This document shows positions 1 to 9,828 of a stretch of 56,130 bases of DNA, piece after piece. The DNA comes from Catenulispora sp. (lineage in GTDB: Bacteria; Actinomycetota; Actinomycetes; Streptomycetales; Catenulisporaceae), in assembly GCA_013362315.1 (NCBI GenBank), contig JABFWL010000294.1, positions 1 through 56,130 on the forward strand. The letters are read 5' to 3'. Within the stretch, counting starts at the first letter, position 1. Each line of letters begins with the position of its first letter. The notes beneath the pieces were generated by a model. It did no database searches. It saw nothing but the letters and a program-made list of their open reading frames with translations, and was not told where the DNA came from. Made by a program: the position numbers and the translations under genes.

Positions 1-1
1 C

Positions 2-451
2 GGAACCGTCGTCGCGGTCGCCGCCAACCTGGGCCTGAAGCAGGTCTTCACCGAGACGCGGCCCTGCGACGCCCTCGCCCACGTCGTCACCGTCCAGCCG
101 TGCCCGGGTCTGACCGACTACTCCTTCCCGTCCAACCACACCACGATCGCCACCGCGCTGGCGCTCGGCGTGTTCCTGATCAACCGGCGGCTTGGAGCGA
201 TCGCGATTGTCCTGGCGGCGCTGGAGGGCTTCTCCCGGGTCTACCTCGGCCAGCACTACCCGCACGACGTCATTGCCGCCGCGTTCATCAGCAGCACGCT
301 GATGCTGCTGGGCTGGCCGGTGGTCCGCAACCCGCTGACCGGGCTGCTCAGATGGGCCGAGCGCACACCGCTGCGACCGCTGCTGACCTCTGCCGAATCC
401 GCCGATACGGCCCCGGCGCCGACCGAACTCCACCACACCACGGCGGGATAA
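2..451 (+). CDS. PAP2-family phosphatase, 5'-truncated by window edge
   Basis: Frame reads ...FPSNHTTIATALALGVF...GFSRVYLGQHYPHDVIAA..., the PAP2 motifs PSNH and SRVYxGxHYPxDV; stop at 451. Confidence 0.85.
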   Translation, partial: GTVVAVAANLGLKQVFTETRPCDALAHVVTVQPCPGLTDYSFPSNHTTIATALALGVFLINRRLGAIAIVLAALEGFSRVYLGQHYPHDVIAAAFISSTLMLLGWPVVRNPLTGLLRWAERTPLRPLLTSAESADTAPAPTELHHTTAG

Positions 452-522
452 CGTCCCCGCTCGATCCACCGGACAGCACGCGAGCCAACTGCTCACCGCT
501 GCGCGGGGCTTGATACAGGGCG

Positions 523-800
523 TCAAGCATCGCCCCGGCCCGGCCTTCGTCGGGCCGATGACGCGACCTCGGTCTCCGGCGGGGCCGGGCTCCAGACAAC
601 GGTCAGCTGGTCGCGGCGGCCGATGCGTTCCAGCCTCCGCGTGATCCCGTCCTGGACGCGCCGCATCTGCTGCGGGTCGTCGGCCTCGACGGACAGCGTC
701 AGCGTGTCGGCGGTGGCGTGGAGCGTGCAGCGTCCCGGGCCGAACTCGATGACCCCGTCGGTGTTGGACCATTCGATGGTGACCCGTCCGGCCATCTCCC
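523..800 (-). pseudogene. DUF2218 family protein, N-terminally truncated
   Basis: AGRVTIEWSNTDGVIEFGPGRCTLHATADTLTLSVEADDPQQMRRVQDGITRRLERI resembles the DUF2218 C-terminal part; the normal N-terminus is missing and sequence runs into an ArsR fragment. Confidence 0.55.
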
Positions 801-991
801 AGCATCTGACCGTGCTCAAGGAGGCCCGCCTGGTCACCGAACGCAGGGACGGCACCAGGCGCCTTTACCGGGCCCGCCCGGAGGGGCTGGTCGGCGTGCG
901 AGAGTTCATCGACGGGTTCTGGGCCGGCGGGCTGGCCCGGCTCAAAGCCGAGATCGAGGGCGCGGAGCACGAGAGACAGGAGCAGACATGA
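786..991 (+). pseudogene. ArsR-family regulator, N-terminally truncated
   Basis: [56 protein letters not shown] is the C-terminal half of an ArsR winged helix; no N-terminal half upstream; stop overlaps next ATG (ATGA). Confidence 0.65.
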
Positions 992-1437
992 TCATCGACG
1001 ACCGGGTCGAGCACGACATCCACATCGCCGCCGCGCCGGAGGTTGTCTTCGGCTACCTCGTCGACCCGGCGAAGCACGAGCGGTGGATGGGCCGCGAGGT
1101 GAAGGCCGACCCCCGGCCCGGCGGGGCGTACCGGTGCGTCGTCAACGACGAGGCGACCGTGGTCGGCGAGTACCTGGTGGTGGACCCGCCCAAGCAGGTC
1201 TCCTACACCTTCGGTTGGGAGGCCGACTATGGCGTGCCGCCCGGCAGCAGCGTCGTCACTATCACGCTCACGCCCGAAGACGGAGGCACCCGGCTGCGGC
1301 TCGTCCACACCGGACTGCCCGAGGACGCGCTTGGCCAGCACGACCTGGGCTGGACGCGCTATGTGCCCCGGCTGGCGACCCTCGCTGGCGGCGGAGACCC
1401 GGGTCCCGACACCTGGCACGAGGAGATGAGGGCCTGA
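988..1437 (+). CDS. SRPBCC (AHSA1-like) domain protein
   Basis: [35 protein letters not shown]...; ATGA overlap with ArsR fragment. Confidence 0.8.
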   Translation: MIIDDRVEHDIHIAAAPEVVFGYLVDPAKHERWMGREVKADPRPGGAYRCVVNDEATVVGEYLVVDPPKQVSYTFGWEADYGVPPGSSVVTITLTPEDGGTRLRLVHTGLPEDALGQHDLGWTRYVPRLATLAGGGDPGPDTWHEEMRA

Positions 1438-1877
1438 TGGCGGTCGACGTCCACACGGAGATTGTGATCGACCGGCCGATCGAGGACGTCGCGGAGTACG
1501 CGGCCGACCCTTCCAACGCGCCGCAGTGGTACGTCAACATCCGGTCGGTCCAGTGGCAGACGCCGCCGCCGCTCGCCGTCGGTTCCCAGCTGGCGTTCGT
1601 GGCGCACTTTCTGGGGCGCCGCCTGGCCTACACGTACGAGATCGTCGAGCTCGAACCGGGCAGACGGCTCGTCATGCGGACCGCGCAGGGACCGTTCCCG
1701 ATGCAGACCACGTACACCTGGCAACCGGAAGGGGCGGGACTGACTCGGATGACGCTGCGCAACCACGGCGACCCCGCAGGCTTCTCGAAGATCACCGCGC
1801 CGTTCATGGCGACGGCGATGCGCCGGGCCAATCGGAAAGACCTGGCGCGGCTGAAAACCCTGCTCGAGAGCCGATAG
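1437..1877 (+). CDS. SRPBCC family protein
   Basis: [35 protein letters not shown]...; overlaps preceding stop. Confidence 0.8.
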   Translation: MAVDVHTEIVIDRPIEDVAEYAADPSNAPQWYVNIRSVQWQTPPPLAVGSQLAFVAHFLGRRLAYTYEIVELEPGRRLVMRTAQGPFPMQTTYTWQPEGAGLTRMTLRNHGDPAGFSKITAPFMATAMRRANRKDLARLKTLLESR

Positions 1878-1914
1878 ACGTTCCGCCGCCGGCGCCCGGC
1901 AGACCGTGGCGCGC

Positions 1915-2238
1915 TCAGTGCTTCCCGCCGGCGAAGGCACGGGCCTCGTCGATCAGCTCGGTCCAGTGGGTCTTGTCGCGGTCGTCGATCAGGACCCATT
2001 CGCGGAAGGTCCTGCCGGCGGGGGCGAAGGGCCGGCCCACGCCGGCGGTGATGAGCTGCTCGACGCGGTTTCGGGGAAGCTTGACGATGAGGTCGCCGGA
2101 ACGATGGTCGCAGGAGGCGAAGAACGCGCCTGCACGCCGTAGGCAGGGGAAGCCCATCATCGTGCCGGTCGTCACGTCGGCGTGGGCGAGCGCGACGGCG
2201 CTGGTCGCCCGGAAGAAGTCGGTGGGCTGCTCAGTCAT
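1915..2238 (-). CDS. Small hypothetical protein (TfoX/YjbR-like or DUF1801-like fold)
   Basis: Intact 107-aa ORF with coding-like composition, ...GTMMGFPCLRRAGAFFASCDHRSGDLIVKLPRNRVEQLI..GRPFAPAGRTFREWVLI. Confidence 0.6.
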   Translation of the reverse strand: MTEQPTDFFRATSAVALAHADVTTGTMMGFPCLRRAGAFFASCDHRSGDLIVKLPRNRVEQLITAGVGRPFAPAGRTFREWVLIDDRDKTHWTELIDEARAFAGGKH

Positions 2239-2926
2239 GTCTGCCTTCTTCCATCACGAGGCCGTCGTCAGTGCCCGGTTCGACTCGCAGGAGGTAGCCG
2301 GTGGCGGCCAGCCAGCGTGGCCACGCCGCAGCAGGGCCTTCGACGCTCACTTCGCCGGTGGCGCGGCCCTCGTCCCAGCCGGAGTGTCCCGCGGCCCAGC
2401 GGTCCAGGAATGCCGAGTCGGTCCGCACGATCAGTTCCGCCCCGGGTGCGGCTCCGGGTTCCTGGCGCAGCCGTCCCTCGGTGAAGTACAGGGTCGCGGG
2501 CCGGTCGTCGACCACGAGCTGGAACTGGCCGTCAGTCACCGCCTCGATGCCCTGGACGTAGGTGACGTCGAAGTCCTGGCGGTCCGAGCCGTCGGCTGTG
2601 GGGTCGGCGAGGAATCCCACGCCCCATCGGCGCAGGGCGCCGAGGGCCTCCTCCAGTTCCCGGCCGCGCGCGGTGAGCGTGTACATCACGCCGGCACCGA
2701 CGGCGCCAAGCTCCCGGGCCACTACCCCGGCTCGCTCCAGGCGGCGCAGCCGGTCGGACAGGACGCTGGTGCTGATCCCGGGCAGCCGGTCCAGCAGCGC
2801 GCCGTAGCGGTAGGGCTGTTTCAGCAGCTCCTGGACGATCACCAGCGTCCAGCGCTCGCCGATCACGTCCAGCCCGCGGGCCAGCGGACAGAACCGCCCG
2901 TACCCAGTCCAGGGCCTGCTTGGCAT
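2231..2926 (-). CDS. HxlR-family transcriptional regulator with C-terminal SCP2-like extension
   Basis: MPSRPWTGYGRFCPLARGLDVIGERWTLVIVQELL...GISTSVLSDRLRRLERAGVV. Confidence 0.85.
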   Translation of the reverse strand: MPSRPWTGYGRFCPLARGLDVIGERWTLVIVQELLKQPYRYGALLDRLPGISTSVLSDRLRRLERAGVVARELGAVGAGVMYTLTARGRELEEALGALRRWGVGFLADPTADGSDRQDFDVTYVQGIEAVTDGQFQLVVDDRPATLYFTEGRLRQEPGAAPGAELIVRTDSAFLDRWAAGHSGWDEGRATGEVSVEGPAAAWPRWLAATGYLLRVEPGTDDGLVMEEGRHD

Positions 2927-2940
2927 CGCGGTGTCCTTGT

Positions 2941-3303
2941 CTAGGCGGTCGGCATCAGTGCGGCCATGGCCGCGGTGTCGAAGACGAGGCGGCCCGAGGC
3001 GAGCTGGCCGTCGCGGACGGTGTTCCACTCGGCCATCGGGATCGACCCGGTCCCGACCGGCGTCTTGATTTTGAAATCGTAGAAGGAGCAGACCTCGTTG
3101 CCGTCCTGCCACTGCCGGTGGATCTGGAAGCCGCGCATGATCGGGCCCAGCTGCGCCGAGCCGGCCAGGAAGGCGGCCTTGCCCTCGGACTGGAGGATCG
3201 GCCCGTGGAATCGGAAGTCGTCGGTGAGCAGCTCGGCGGCTCCGGCGGTGTCGCCGGAGGTGAAGCGGTCGAGGTAGGTGCGGAAGAGCTCGGTGGCATC
3301 CAT
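2941..3303 (-). CDS. SnoaL/NTF2-like nuclear transport factor 2 family protein
   Basis: MDATELFRTYLDRFTSGDTAGAAELLTDDFRFHGPI... Confidence 0.75.
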   Translation of the reverse strand: MDATELFRTYLDRFTSGDTAGAAELLTDDFRFHGPILQSEGKAAFLAGSAQLGPIMRGFQIHRQWQDGNEVCSFYDFKIKTPVGTGSIPMAEWNTVRDGQLASGRLVFDTAAMAALMPTA

Positions 3304-3477
3304 GGCGATGACTCCTTTCTTGACGGGAGAGTACTTCTATAATGAGAGTATCGTGCGCTGGTGAAACCCGCCAGTTCACCGCGAGCGCTTTTCCCGGCGG
3401 GGTGTCAATCTGGGCAGGGCCCGTTCGTAGCAGGGATGAGAGGCGGGAAGAGCCCGCTCAGCGCGAGGAGGTCCACC

Positions 3478-3840
3478 ATGGCGAAGTACCTGTTGTCGGT
3501 CCACAGCGTTGACGGCGAGGTCCGCGAGCCAATGACCGACGAGGAGATGCAGCAGTCCTTCAAGCAGGTCATGGCCTTCCAGGAGGAGATGAAGTCCGCC
3601 GGGGTCTGGGTCTTCGGTGGCCGCCTGACCGAACCGGCCACCGCCACCGTCGTACGCATGTCCGCCGGCCAGGTGCTGACCACCGACGGCCCGTTCGCCG
3701 AATCCAGGGAGCACCTCGGCGGCTTCTACATCATCCAGGCCGAGGACCTGGACGCCGCGCTGGGCTGGGCGTCGAGGGTCACCGACCTCATCGGTCAGCC
3801 GATCGAAGTCCGGCCGTTCTGGGACGAGCCCGGAGCCTGA
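3478..3840 (+). CDS. YCII (DGPF)-domain protein
   Basis: MAKYLLSVHSVDGE...TTDGPFAESREHLGGFYIIQAEDLDAALGWA...VRPFWDEPGA. Confidence 0.85.
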   Translation: MAKYLLSVHSVDGEVREPMTDEEMQQSFKQVMAFQEEMKSAGVWVFGGRLTEPATATVVRMSAGQVLTTDGPFAESREHLGGFYIIQAEDLDAALGWASRVTDLIGQPIEVRPFWDEPGA

Positions 3841-3843
3841 CGC

Positions 3844-5088
3844 GTGGATGAACTCGGCGCCGCACTCGGGCCCGACCAGGCCGAGGTCGGCCGGATCTTC
3901 CGCGAGGAGTCCGGCCGGTGTGTGGCCGCCCTGATCCGTCTGTTCGGCGACATCGACATCGCCGAGGACGCAGTACAGGAGGCGTTCGCCGTCGCCCTTG
4001 CCAAATGGCCGGGCGACGGCCTGCCACCCAACCCGGGCGGCTGGCTCACGACCACCGCCCGCAACCGCGCCATCGACCGCCTGCGCCGAGAGTCGCGAGG
4101 ACGGGAACTGCTCAGGGAGGCAGCGGTGCTCTCATCCGACGAGCACGATCCTGGTGGGGCTGAGGAGACGGACACCGTGGAGGATGACCGGCTGCGGCTC
4201 ATCTTCACCTGCTGCCACCCGGCGCTGTCCACCGAGGCTCAGGTGGCGCTCACGCTGCGGCTGCTCGGCGGGCTGTCCACCAGGGACGTTGCAAGGTCGT
4301 TCCTGGTGGCCGAGCAGACGATGGCGGTACGCCTCGTACGGGCCAAGCGGAAGATCAAGGCTGCGCGGATCCCCTATCGCGTGCCGGCCGATCACGAGCT
4401 GCCCGACCGCCTACGCCCGGTGCTGACGGTCGTCTACCTCGTCTACACCGCCGGTCTGGACGGGCCGGCCGAACCCGGACTGTGCCCTGAGGCGATCCGG
4501 CTTGCCCGGATACTGGCCACCCTCATGCCCGACGAGCCCGAGGTGGCCGGCCTGCTCGCGCTGCTGCTGTTGACCGAATCCCGACGCGCTTCCCGGACGC
4601 GGCAGGACGGCACCCTGGTACTCCTTGCCGACCAGGACCGCACCCGATGGGATCGAGCCCTGATCGCCGAAGGCCAGGGAATCGTCCGCAGCTGCATCAG
4701 CCGCAACCAACCCGGCCCGTATCAGCTGCAGGCGGCTGTCAACGCCGTGCACGCCGACGCCCCGACCGCCGGACAGACCGAGTGGCCACAGATCCTCACC
4801 CTGTACGACCAGCTGCTCGCCATCGCACCGACACCAGTCGTGGCCCTCAACCGCGCCATCGCCGTCGGCGAGGTGTACGGACCCGCCGCCGCCCTGGCCT
4901 TGGTGGAGGAACTCGACCTGGACAACTACCACCGGTTCCACGCCACACGCGCCGATTTGCTGCGCCGGGTGGGCCGCGACGGCGAGGCCGCAGATGCCTA
5001 CCATCGGGCGGCCGAGATGGCGCCGACCGACGCTGAACGCGACTTCCTCCAGCGAGGCGGCCGGGCGGCTCGCGGATCTCAGGCGTAG
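3844..5088 (+). CDS. ECF RNA polymerase sigma factor, SigF/ECF42-like (DUF6596 C-terminal part)
   Basis: FREESGRCVAALIRLFGDIDIAEDAVQEAFAVALAKWPGDGLPPNPGGWLTTTARNRAIDRLRRE; adjacent to a DGPF/YCII gene as typical for this sigma group. Confidence 0.88.
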   Translation: MDELGAALGPDQAEVGRIFREESGRCVAALIRLFGDIDIAEDAVQEAFAVALAKWPGDGLPPNPGGWLTTTARNRAIDRLRRESRGRELLREAAVLSSDEHDPGGAEETDTVEDDRLRLIFTCCHPALSTEAQVALTLRLLGGLSTRDVARSFLVAEQTMAVRLVRAKRKIKAARIPYRVPADHELPDRLRPVLTVVYLVYTAGLDGPAEPGLCPEAIRLARILATLMPDEPEVAGLLALLLLTESRRASRTRQDGTLVLLADQDRTRWDRALIAEGQGIVRSCISRNQPGPYQLQAAVNAVHADAPTAGQTEWPQILTLYDQLLAIAPTPVVALNRAIAVGEVYGPAAALALVEELDLDNYHRFHATRADLLRRVGRDGEAADAYHRAAEMAPTDAERDFLQRGGRAARGSQA

Positions 5089-5245
5089 ATCTCCACGTGA
5101 TTCCGCCCCGAGAACGCCGCTCCCGACTCAACGGAACCGTGTCCAGCGTCGGCCGTGCGTCGCGTCGCGGGTGAGGCCCGCGGGCAGGGGCCGCGTCTCG
5201 TCCGGGTCGCCCCAGGGCGGGCACGCAGAAAATGAGAACGGATAC

Positions 5246-5863
5246 TCAGGAACCTGATGAGAGTCCGCCGCCGGGTGCCATGCCGGCGTCGAGGACGGCG
5301 ATGAGTCGTCGGACCCTGGCGGCGGGGTCGGGTGTGCCGGCCCAGCCGGTCATCAGCAGGTGGTGGAGGGTCCCGACGATCGCCAGCGCCAGGGTTTCGG
5401 TGTCGGTGTCCGCCCCGATCCGGCCGAGATCCTTCTCCTGGTCGAGATAGCCGGTGATGGACGCCTCGATCGCGCCGAAGCTCGGCGCGCCTTGTTCCAT
5501 CGCGGCGCGGACCTGCCCGGAGATCCCGGGCCGGCTCATCGCGGCGGCGGTCATGGCAGGGCCCTGCGGCCCGAGCAGACTCGTCACCGCGTCGGTGAGA
5601 TTGGCGGCGACGGTGCCCTGGCCGACTCGGTCGGTCAAGGCGGCGGCGGTCTGTGCGCTCTGGCGCATCCGGTCGAGGACCAGTTCGGCGATGAAGGTGT
5701 CGATGTCGGCGAAGTGCTTGTAGAGCAGGCCCGTGGCGAAACCGGCCTCGGCGGTGACGGCCCGGTTGGTCAGTCCGGCCGGCCCCTCCCTGGCCAGGAC
5801 GCGTTCGGCGGCGGCGAACAGCTGCTCGCGGACGTTGGGGGTCGCCACGCCTCGGGGGGACAT
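5246..5863 (-). CDS. TetR-family transcriptional regulator
   Basis: VREQLFAAAERVLAREGPAGLTNRAVTAEAGFATGLLYKHFADIDTFIAELV. Confidence 0.88.
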   Translation of the reverse strand: MSPRGVATPNVREQLFAAAERVLAREGPAGLTNRAVTAEAGFATGLLYKHFADIDTFIAELVLDRMRQSAQTAAALTDRVGQGTVAANLTDAVTSLLGPQGPAMTAAAMSRPGISGQVRAAMEQGAPSFGAIEASITGYLDQEKDLGRIGADTDTETLALAIVGTLHHLLMTGWAGTPDPAARVRRLIAVLDAGMAPGGGLSSGS

Positions 5864-5919
5864 CGTTCTCTCCGATCTCGCCGGCCGGATCGGGGGATCA
5901 CGGCGTCGCCCTTGCAGGT

Positions 5920-5956
5920 ATGAGCATGTGCTCATACTCTATGAGCACATGCTCAT
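5920..5956. promoter_or_regulatory. Tandem palindromic operator between tetR and mmpL genes
   Basis: ATGAGCA-TG-TGCTCAT, 5-bp spacer actct, ATGAGCA-CA-TGCTCAT. Confidence 0.85.
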
Positions 5957-5976
5957 TCTAGCCTGCGGAGGCGGCG

Positions 5977-8163
5977 ATGTTCATCAGGTGGGGCACGATC
6001 GTGGTCAGGTTCCGGCATTTCGTCCTGGCCGCCGCGCTGGTGGTGGTCGCGGCCGGCGTGCTGTGGGGCACCGGGGTGTTCGGCGTGCTGAAGAGCGGTG
6101 GGTTCGACGACCCGGGCAGCGAATCGGCGAGGGCGGCATCGGCGATTGCGGCCGAGCTGGGCAACCAGACCCCTGACATCGTGGTCCTGTACTCGGCCGG
6201 CACCGCCACCATCGACGACCCGGCCTTCGCCGGACCGGTCGCCTCGACGCTCGCCGCGCTGCGGCAGCGCCCGGAGGTCGACAGCGTCCTGACCTACGCG
6301 GACACCGGCAATCCGGCGCTGGTTTCCACCGACCGGCACGCAACGTATGCCGCGATCCGGCTGCGGGCCGCCGATGACGACGGCAAGCGCCGCGCCTACC
6401 AGACGCTGCGCCCGGCGCTGGACGCGCCCGGGGTCGCCACCAGCGTCGGCGGCGTCGTCGCGTTCGAGACAGGCGTCGACGACCTCACCAAGAACGACGT
6501 CAGCTCCGGCGAGATGATCGCCATGCCCGTCGTGCTGGTCCTGCTCGTCGTCGTCTTCGGCGGCGTGGTCGCTGCCGGCATGCCGCTGCTGATCGGCGCG
6601 CTGGCCGTGCTGGGTGCGCTGACTGCGGCCCGGGGCATCGCCACGGTCACCGACCTGTCCACCTTCGCGGTCAACAGCATCACCGTCCTCGGGCTGGGCA
6701 TGGCCATCGACTACGCGCTGTTCATCGTCAACCGGTTCCGCGAGGAACTGGCCGCCGGCCGCGACACCCCGCAGGCGATCTCGGTGACCATGGCGACCGC
6801 CGGGCGCACCGTGCTGGTGTCCGGACTGACCGTCGCCCTGGCCCTGTCCAGCCTGCTGATCTTTCCACAGGGTTTCCTGCGGTCCATGGGCCTGGGCGGC
6901 ACCGCCGCCGTCCTGATCGCCATGCTCGGCGCGCTGACCGTGCTGCCCGCGATGCTGGCCGTCCTGGGACCGCGCATCAACGCCTGGCCCGTCCCGCGCC
7001 CCCGGCTCCCGTGGCCCCGCCGACACACCGCAGCAGCGGCAACCGGTGACGCCGGAGGCTGGGCACGCCTCGCACACAGTGTGATGCGCCGCCCCGTGCT
7101 CTACACCCTGGCGGTTCTCGCATCGCTGGCCGTGCTCGCGGCGCCCCTCACCGGCGCACGCTTCGCCGGGGCCGACGAGCGGATCCTCCCCGCCGGCTCG
7201 CAGCCGCGGCTAGTCAGCGAGCAGATCGCCACCCATTTCCCGACAGGACAGGCCGCCCCGATCCAGGTCCTCATCGACGGCGCCTCGCCCGACCGCGTCG
7301 TCGACGTCACCGGGCGCATCAAAGCCCTGTCAGGGGTCACCGGCGCGCAGACGGCCGCCGCCCGTGGCACCGCGACCCTGATCACCGTCGACTACAGCGG
7401 TCCGCGGGCCGGGGCGCAGGCCTACCAGGCCGTGCGGGCGATCCGCGCGCTGCCCGAGCCTTCCGGCGTCCGGGTGCTGGTCGGCGGCCGGTCGGCCGCC
7501 GACGTGGACCAGTTGCAAAGTCTGGGCGCGCGGCTGCCGTGGATGGCCGCGATCATGGCCGCGGTCACGCTGGTGCTGTTGTTCCTCGCTTTCGGGTCCG
7601 TGGTGCTGCCGCTCAAGGCGATCGCGATGAACCTGGTCTCCCTAGCCGCGTCGTTCGGCGTCGTCTCCTGGATCTTCGCCGGCGGCCACCTGGCCGGCCT
7701 GCTCGGGTTCACCCCGACTGGGGACATCGAGCCCAACCTGCCGGTGTTCATCCTCGCCGTGTTGTTCGGCCTGGCCACCGACTACGAGGTGTTCCTGCTG
7801 TCCCGGGTCCGCGAGGCCTACGACGCCACGGGTGACAACACCGCGGCGGTCGCCGTCGGCCTGCAGCGCACCGGGCGGATCATCACGACTGCGGCGCTGC
7901 TGTTGATCGTCGTGATGGCCGGCTTCGCCTCCGGACAGATCGTCTTCGCCAAGTTCATCGGCCTCGGCATGATCACCGCGATCCTCATCGACGCCACCTT
8001 GGTCCGGGCCCTGCTGGTCCCGGCCACCATGCGGCTGCTGGGCCGGCGCAACTGGTGGGCGCCGCCACGCCTGGCCGGGATCTACCGCCGCTACGGCATC
8101 CACGAACCCGCCGACGCCTCACCCCGCCTCGACCACCCGGCGCTGTCCCGGACCGCCGAATGA
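5977..8163 (+). CDS. MMPL/RND-family transporter
   Basis: 728 aa, duplicated MMPL architecture, GLGMAIDYALFIVNRFREEL and FGLATDYEVFLLSRVREAY. Confidence 0.92.
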   Translation: MFIRWGTIVVRFRHFVLAAALVVVAAGVLWGTGVFGVLKSGGFDDPGSESARAASAIAAELGNQTPDIVVLYSAGTATIDDPAFAGPVASTLAALRQRPEVDSVLTYADTGNPALVSTDRHATYAAIRLRAADDDGKRRAYQTLRPALDAPGVATSVGGVVAFETGVDDLTKNDVSSGEMIAMPVVLVLLVVVFGGVVAAGMPLLIGALAVLGALTAARGIATVTDLSTFAVNSITVLGLGMAIDYALFIVNRFREELAAGRDTPQAISVTMATAGRTVLVSGLTVALALSSLLIFPQGFLRSMGLGGTAAVLIAMLGALTVLPAMLAVLGPRINAWPVPRPRLPWPRRHTAAAATGDAGGWARLAHSVMRRPVLYTLAVLASLAVLAAPLTGARFAGADERILPAGSQPRLVSEQIATHFPTGQAAPIQVLIDGASPDRVVDVTGRIKALSGVTGAQTAAARGTATLITVDYSGPRAGAQAYQAVRAIRALPEPSGVRVLVGGRSAADVDQLQSLGARLPWMAAIMAAVTLVLLFLAFGSVVLPLKAIAMNLVSLAASFGVVSWIFAGGHLAGLLGFTPTGDIEPNLPVFILAVLFGLATDYEVFLLSRVREAYDATGDNTAAVAVGLQRTGRIITTAALLLIVVMAGFASGQIVFAKFIGLGMITAILIDATLVRALLVPATMRLLGRRNWWAPPRLAGIYRRYGIHEPADASPRLDHPALSRTAE

Positions 8164-8227
8164 TCAGCCAAGCGCTCTCCTTTCCCTGCCAATCCGAACA
8201 GCAACGCTCGACCTTGAGAGGTGCGCC

Positions 8228-9664
8228 GTGAACCACCCACCGATCGCCCACCCCGCCCACACGCCGACAGCCGAGATCCTTGATCCTGGACGCTGGCGGG
8301 CCCTCGGGCTGCTGTGCCTGGCCCAGTTCATGCTGATCATCGACATCACCGTGGTGAACGTCGCGCTGCCCTCGATCGCCCGCGACCTGTCCCTCGGCGA
8401 CACCTCGCTGACCTGGGTCGTCGCGGCCTACTCGCTGTGCTTCGGCGGACTGCTGCTGCTCGGTGGACGCCTGGCCGACGGCCTGGGCCGCCGCCGCACG
8501 TTCCTGCTCGGCCTCGGAATCTTCACCGCCGCGTCGCTCGCCTCGGGCCTGGCGACCAGCGGCGGCATGCTGATCACGGCCCGCGCCGCGCAAGGCGTGG
8601 GGGCAGCGCTGCTGTCCCCGGCGGCGATGTCCATCATCACCACGACGTTCCACGGCTCCGAGCGCAATAGAGCACTCGGCGTCTGGGGCGCGATCGGCGG
8701 GTCCGGGGCGGCACTGGGCGTCCTGCTCGGCGGCGCACTGACCGCCGGCCCCGGCTGGGCCTGGGTGTTCTACATCAACGTCCCGATCGGCGCGGCAGTC
8801 TTCGCGCTGGTTCCCACCGTGGTGCCGTCCACCCCCGGAGACGGGCTTCGCGGTCTGGACCTGCGCGGCGCCGTCACGGTGACGGCCACGGCGGCGCTGG
8901 GAATCTACGGGCTCATCCAAGCCGGGCACACCGGCTGGGGCAGCATCAGCGCTCTGGTTCCGCTCTGCGCGGCCGCTGCGGCCGCCGTGGTGTTCGTCGT
9001 CGTCGAACATGCCGCAGAGGTGCCCCTGGTTCGGCTGTCGCTGTTGGCCCGACGCCAGATCGCCGACGGCGTGACGGCGATGCTGGGCGGGTCCACTCTG
9101 TTGCTGACGGGTTTCTTCCTGATCTCCCTGGACCTGCAGCGGCTGCTGGGGTATTCCGCCCTACGCACGGGACTGGCGTTCCTGCCGGTGACCGTCGCCA
9201 CCGTCGCCGGCGCCCATCTGGCCGCGCACGCCATCGGACACCTCGGCTTCCGCCGGGTCGCCGCAACCGGGTTCACCCTGGCCGGCATCGGTGCGGCGCT
9301 GATGGCGCGCATCCCACGCGACGCGCACCTGTTCACCGACGTCGTCCCCGGATTCGTCCTGCTGGCCATGGGCGCAGGCGCGGTCTTCGTCAGCGCCTCC
9401 ATCTCCGCCATGCACCAGGTGGACCACCGCGAAGCCGGCCTGGTGTCCGGGATCGTCAACACCGGCCACGAACTCGGCGCGGCGCTCGGAGTCGCGCTGG
9501 CCTCCGCGCTGGCGGTCTCCAGCCTGGCCGCCGGCAGCGTGCATGGCCTGCGCACCGCGTTCACCGTTGCCTACGTCCTCGCCTTGACCGCCGCCGTGCT
9601 GTCGCTGCGGCTTCTGCCGGCCGGACGGCCCGACCCTTCCGCGGCCCCGGTATTCGGCCACTGA
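8228..9664 (+). CDS. MFS transporter, DHA2/EmrB-QacA-type
   Basis: LAQFMLIIDITVVNVALPSIARDL...LTWVVAAYSLCFGGLLLLGGRLADGLGRRRTFLLGL. Confidence 0.92.
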   Translation: MNHPPIAHPAHTPTAEILDPGRWRALGLLCLAQFMLIIDITVVNVALPSIARDLSLGDTSLTWVVAAYSLCFGGLLLLGGRLADGLGRRRTFLLGLGIFTAASLASGLATSGGMLITARAAQGVGAALLSPAAMSIITTTFHGSERNRALGVWGAIGGSGAALGVLLGGALTAGPGWAWVFYINVPIGAAVFALVPTVVPSTPGDGLRGLDLRGAVTVTATAALGIYGLIQAGHTGWGSISALVPLCAAAAAAVVFVVVEHAAEVPLVRLSLLARRQIADGVTAMLGGSTLLLTGFFLISLDLQRLLGYSALRTGLAFLPVTVATVAGAHLAAHAIGHLGFRRVAATGFTLAGIGAALMARIPRDAHLFTDVVPGFVLLAMGAGAVFVSASISAMHQVDHREAGLVSGIVNTGHELGAALGVALASALAVSSLAAGSVHGLRTAFTVAYVLALTAAVLSLRLLPAGRPDPSAAPVFGH

Positions 9665-9702
9665 TCAAGCATGCGTTCGAGTAGCTTCAGGATGGGGGAT
9701 TG

Positions 9703-9828
9703 ATGTCCGAACGGATTGCCCTGCGACCCATAGGTGCGGTAATCGGCGGTCGGGACGAGTGGGTCGAGGACAACTGGTACGGCGTCACGTCCGTGATCCG
9801 CCTGGACTCCGAGCAGTTCGACCCCGGC
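9703..9828 (+). pseudogene. TrmO/YaeB-like N-terminal fragment
   Basis: MSERIALRPIGAVIGGRDEWVEDNWYGVTSVIRLDSEQFDPG matches the N-terminus of TrmO-type proteins, then homology ends abruptly. Confidence 0.5.
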
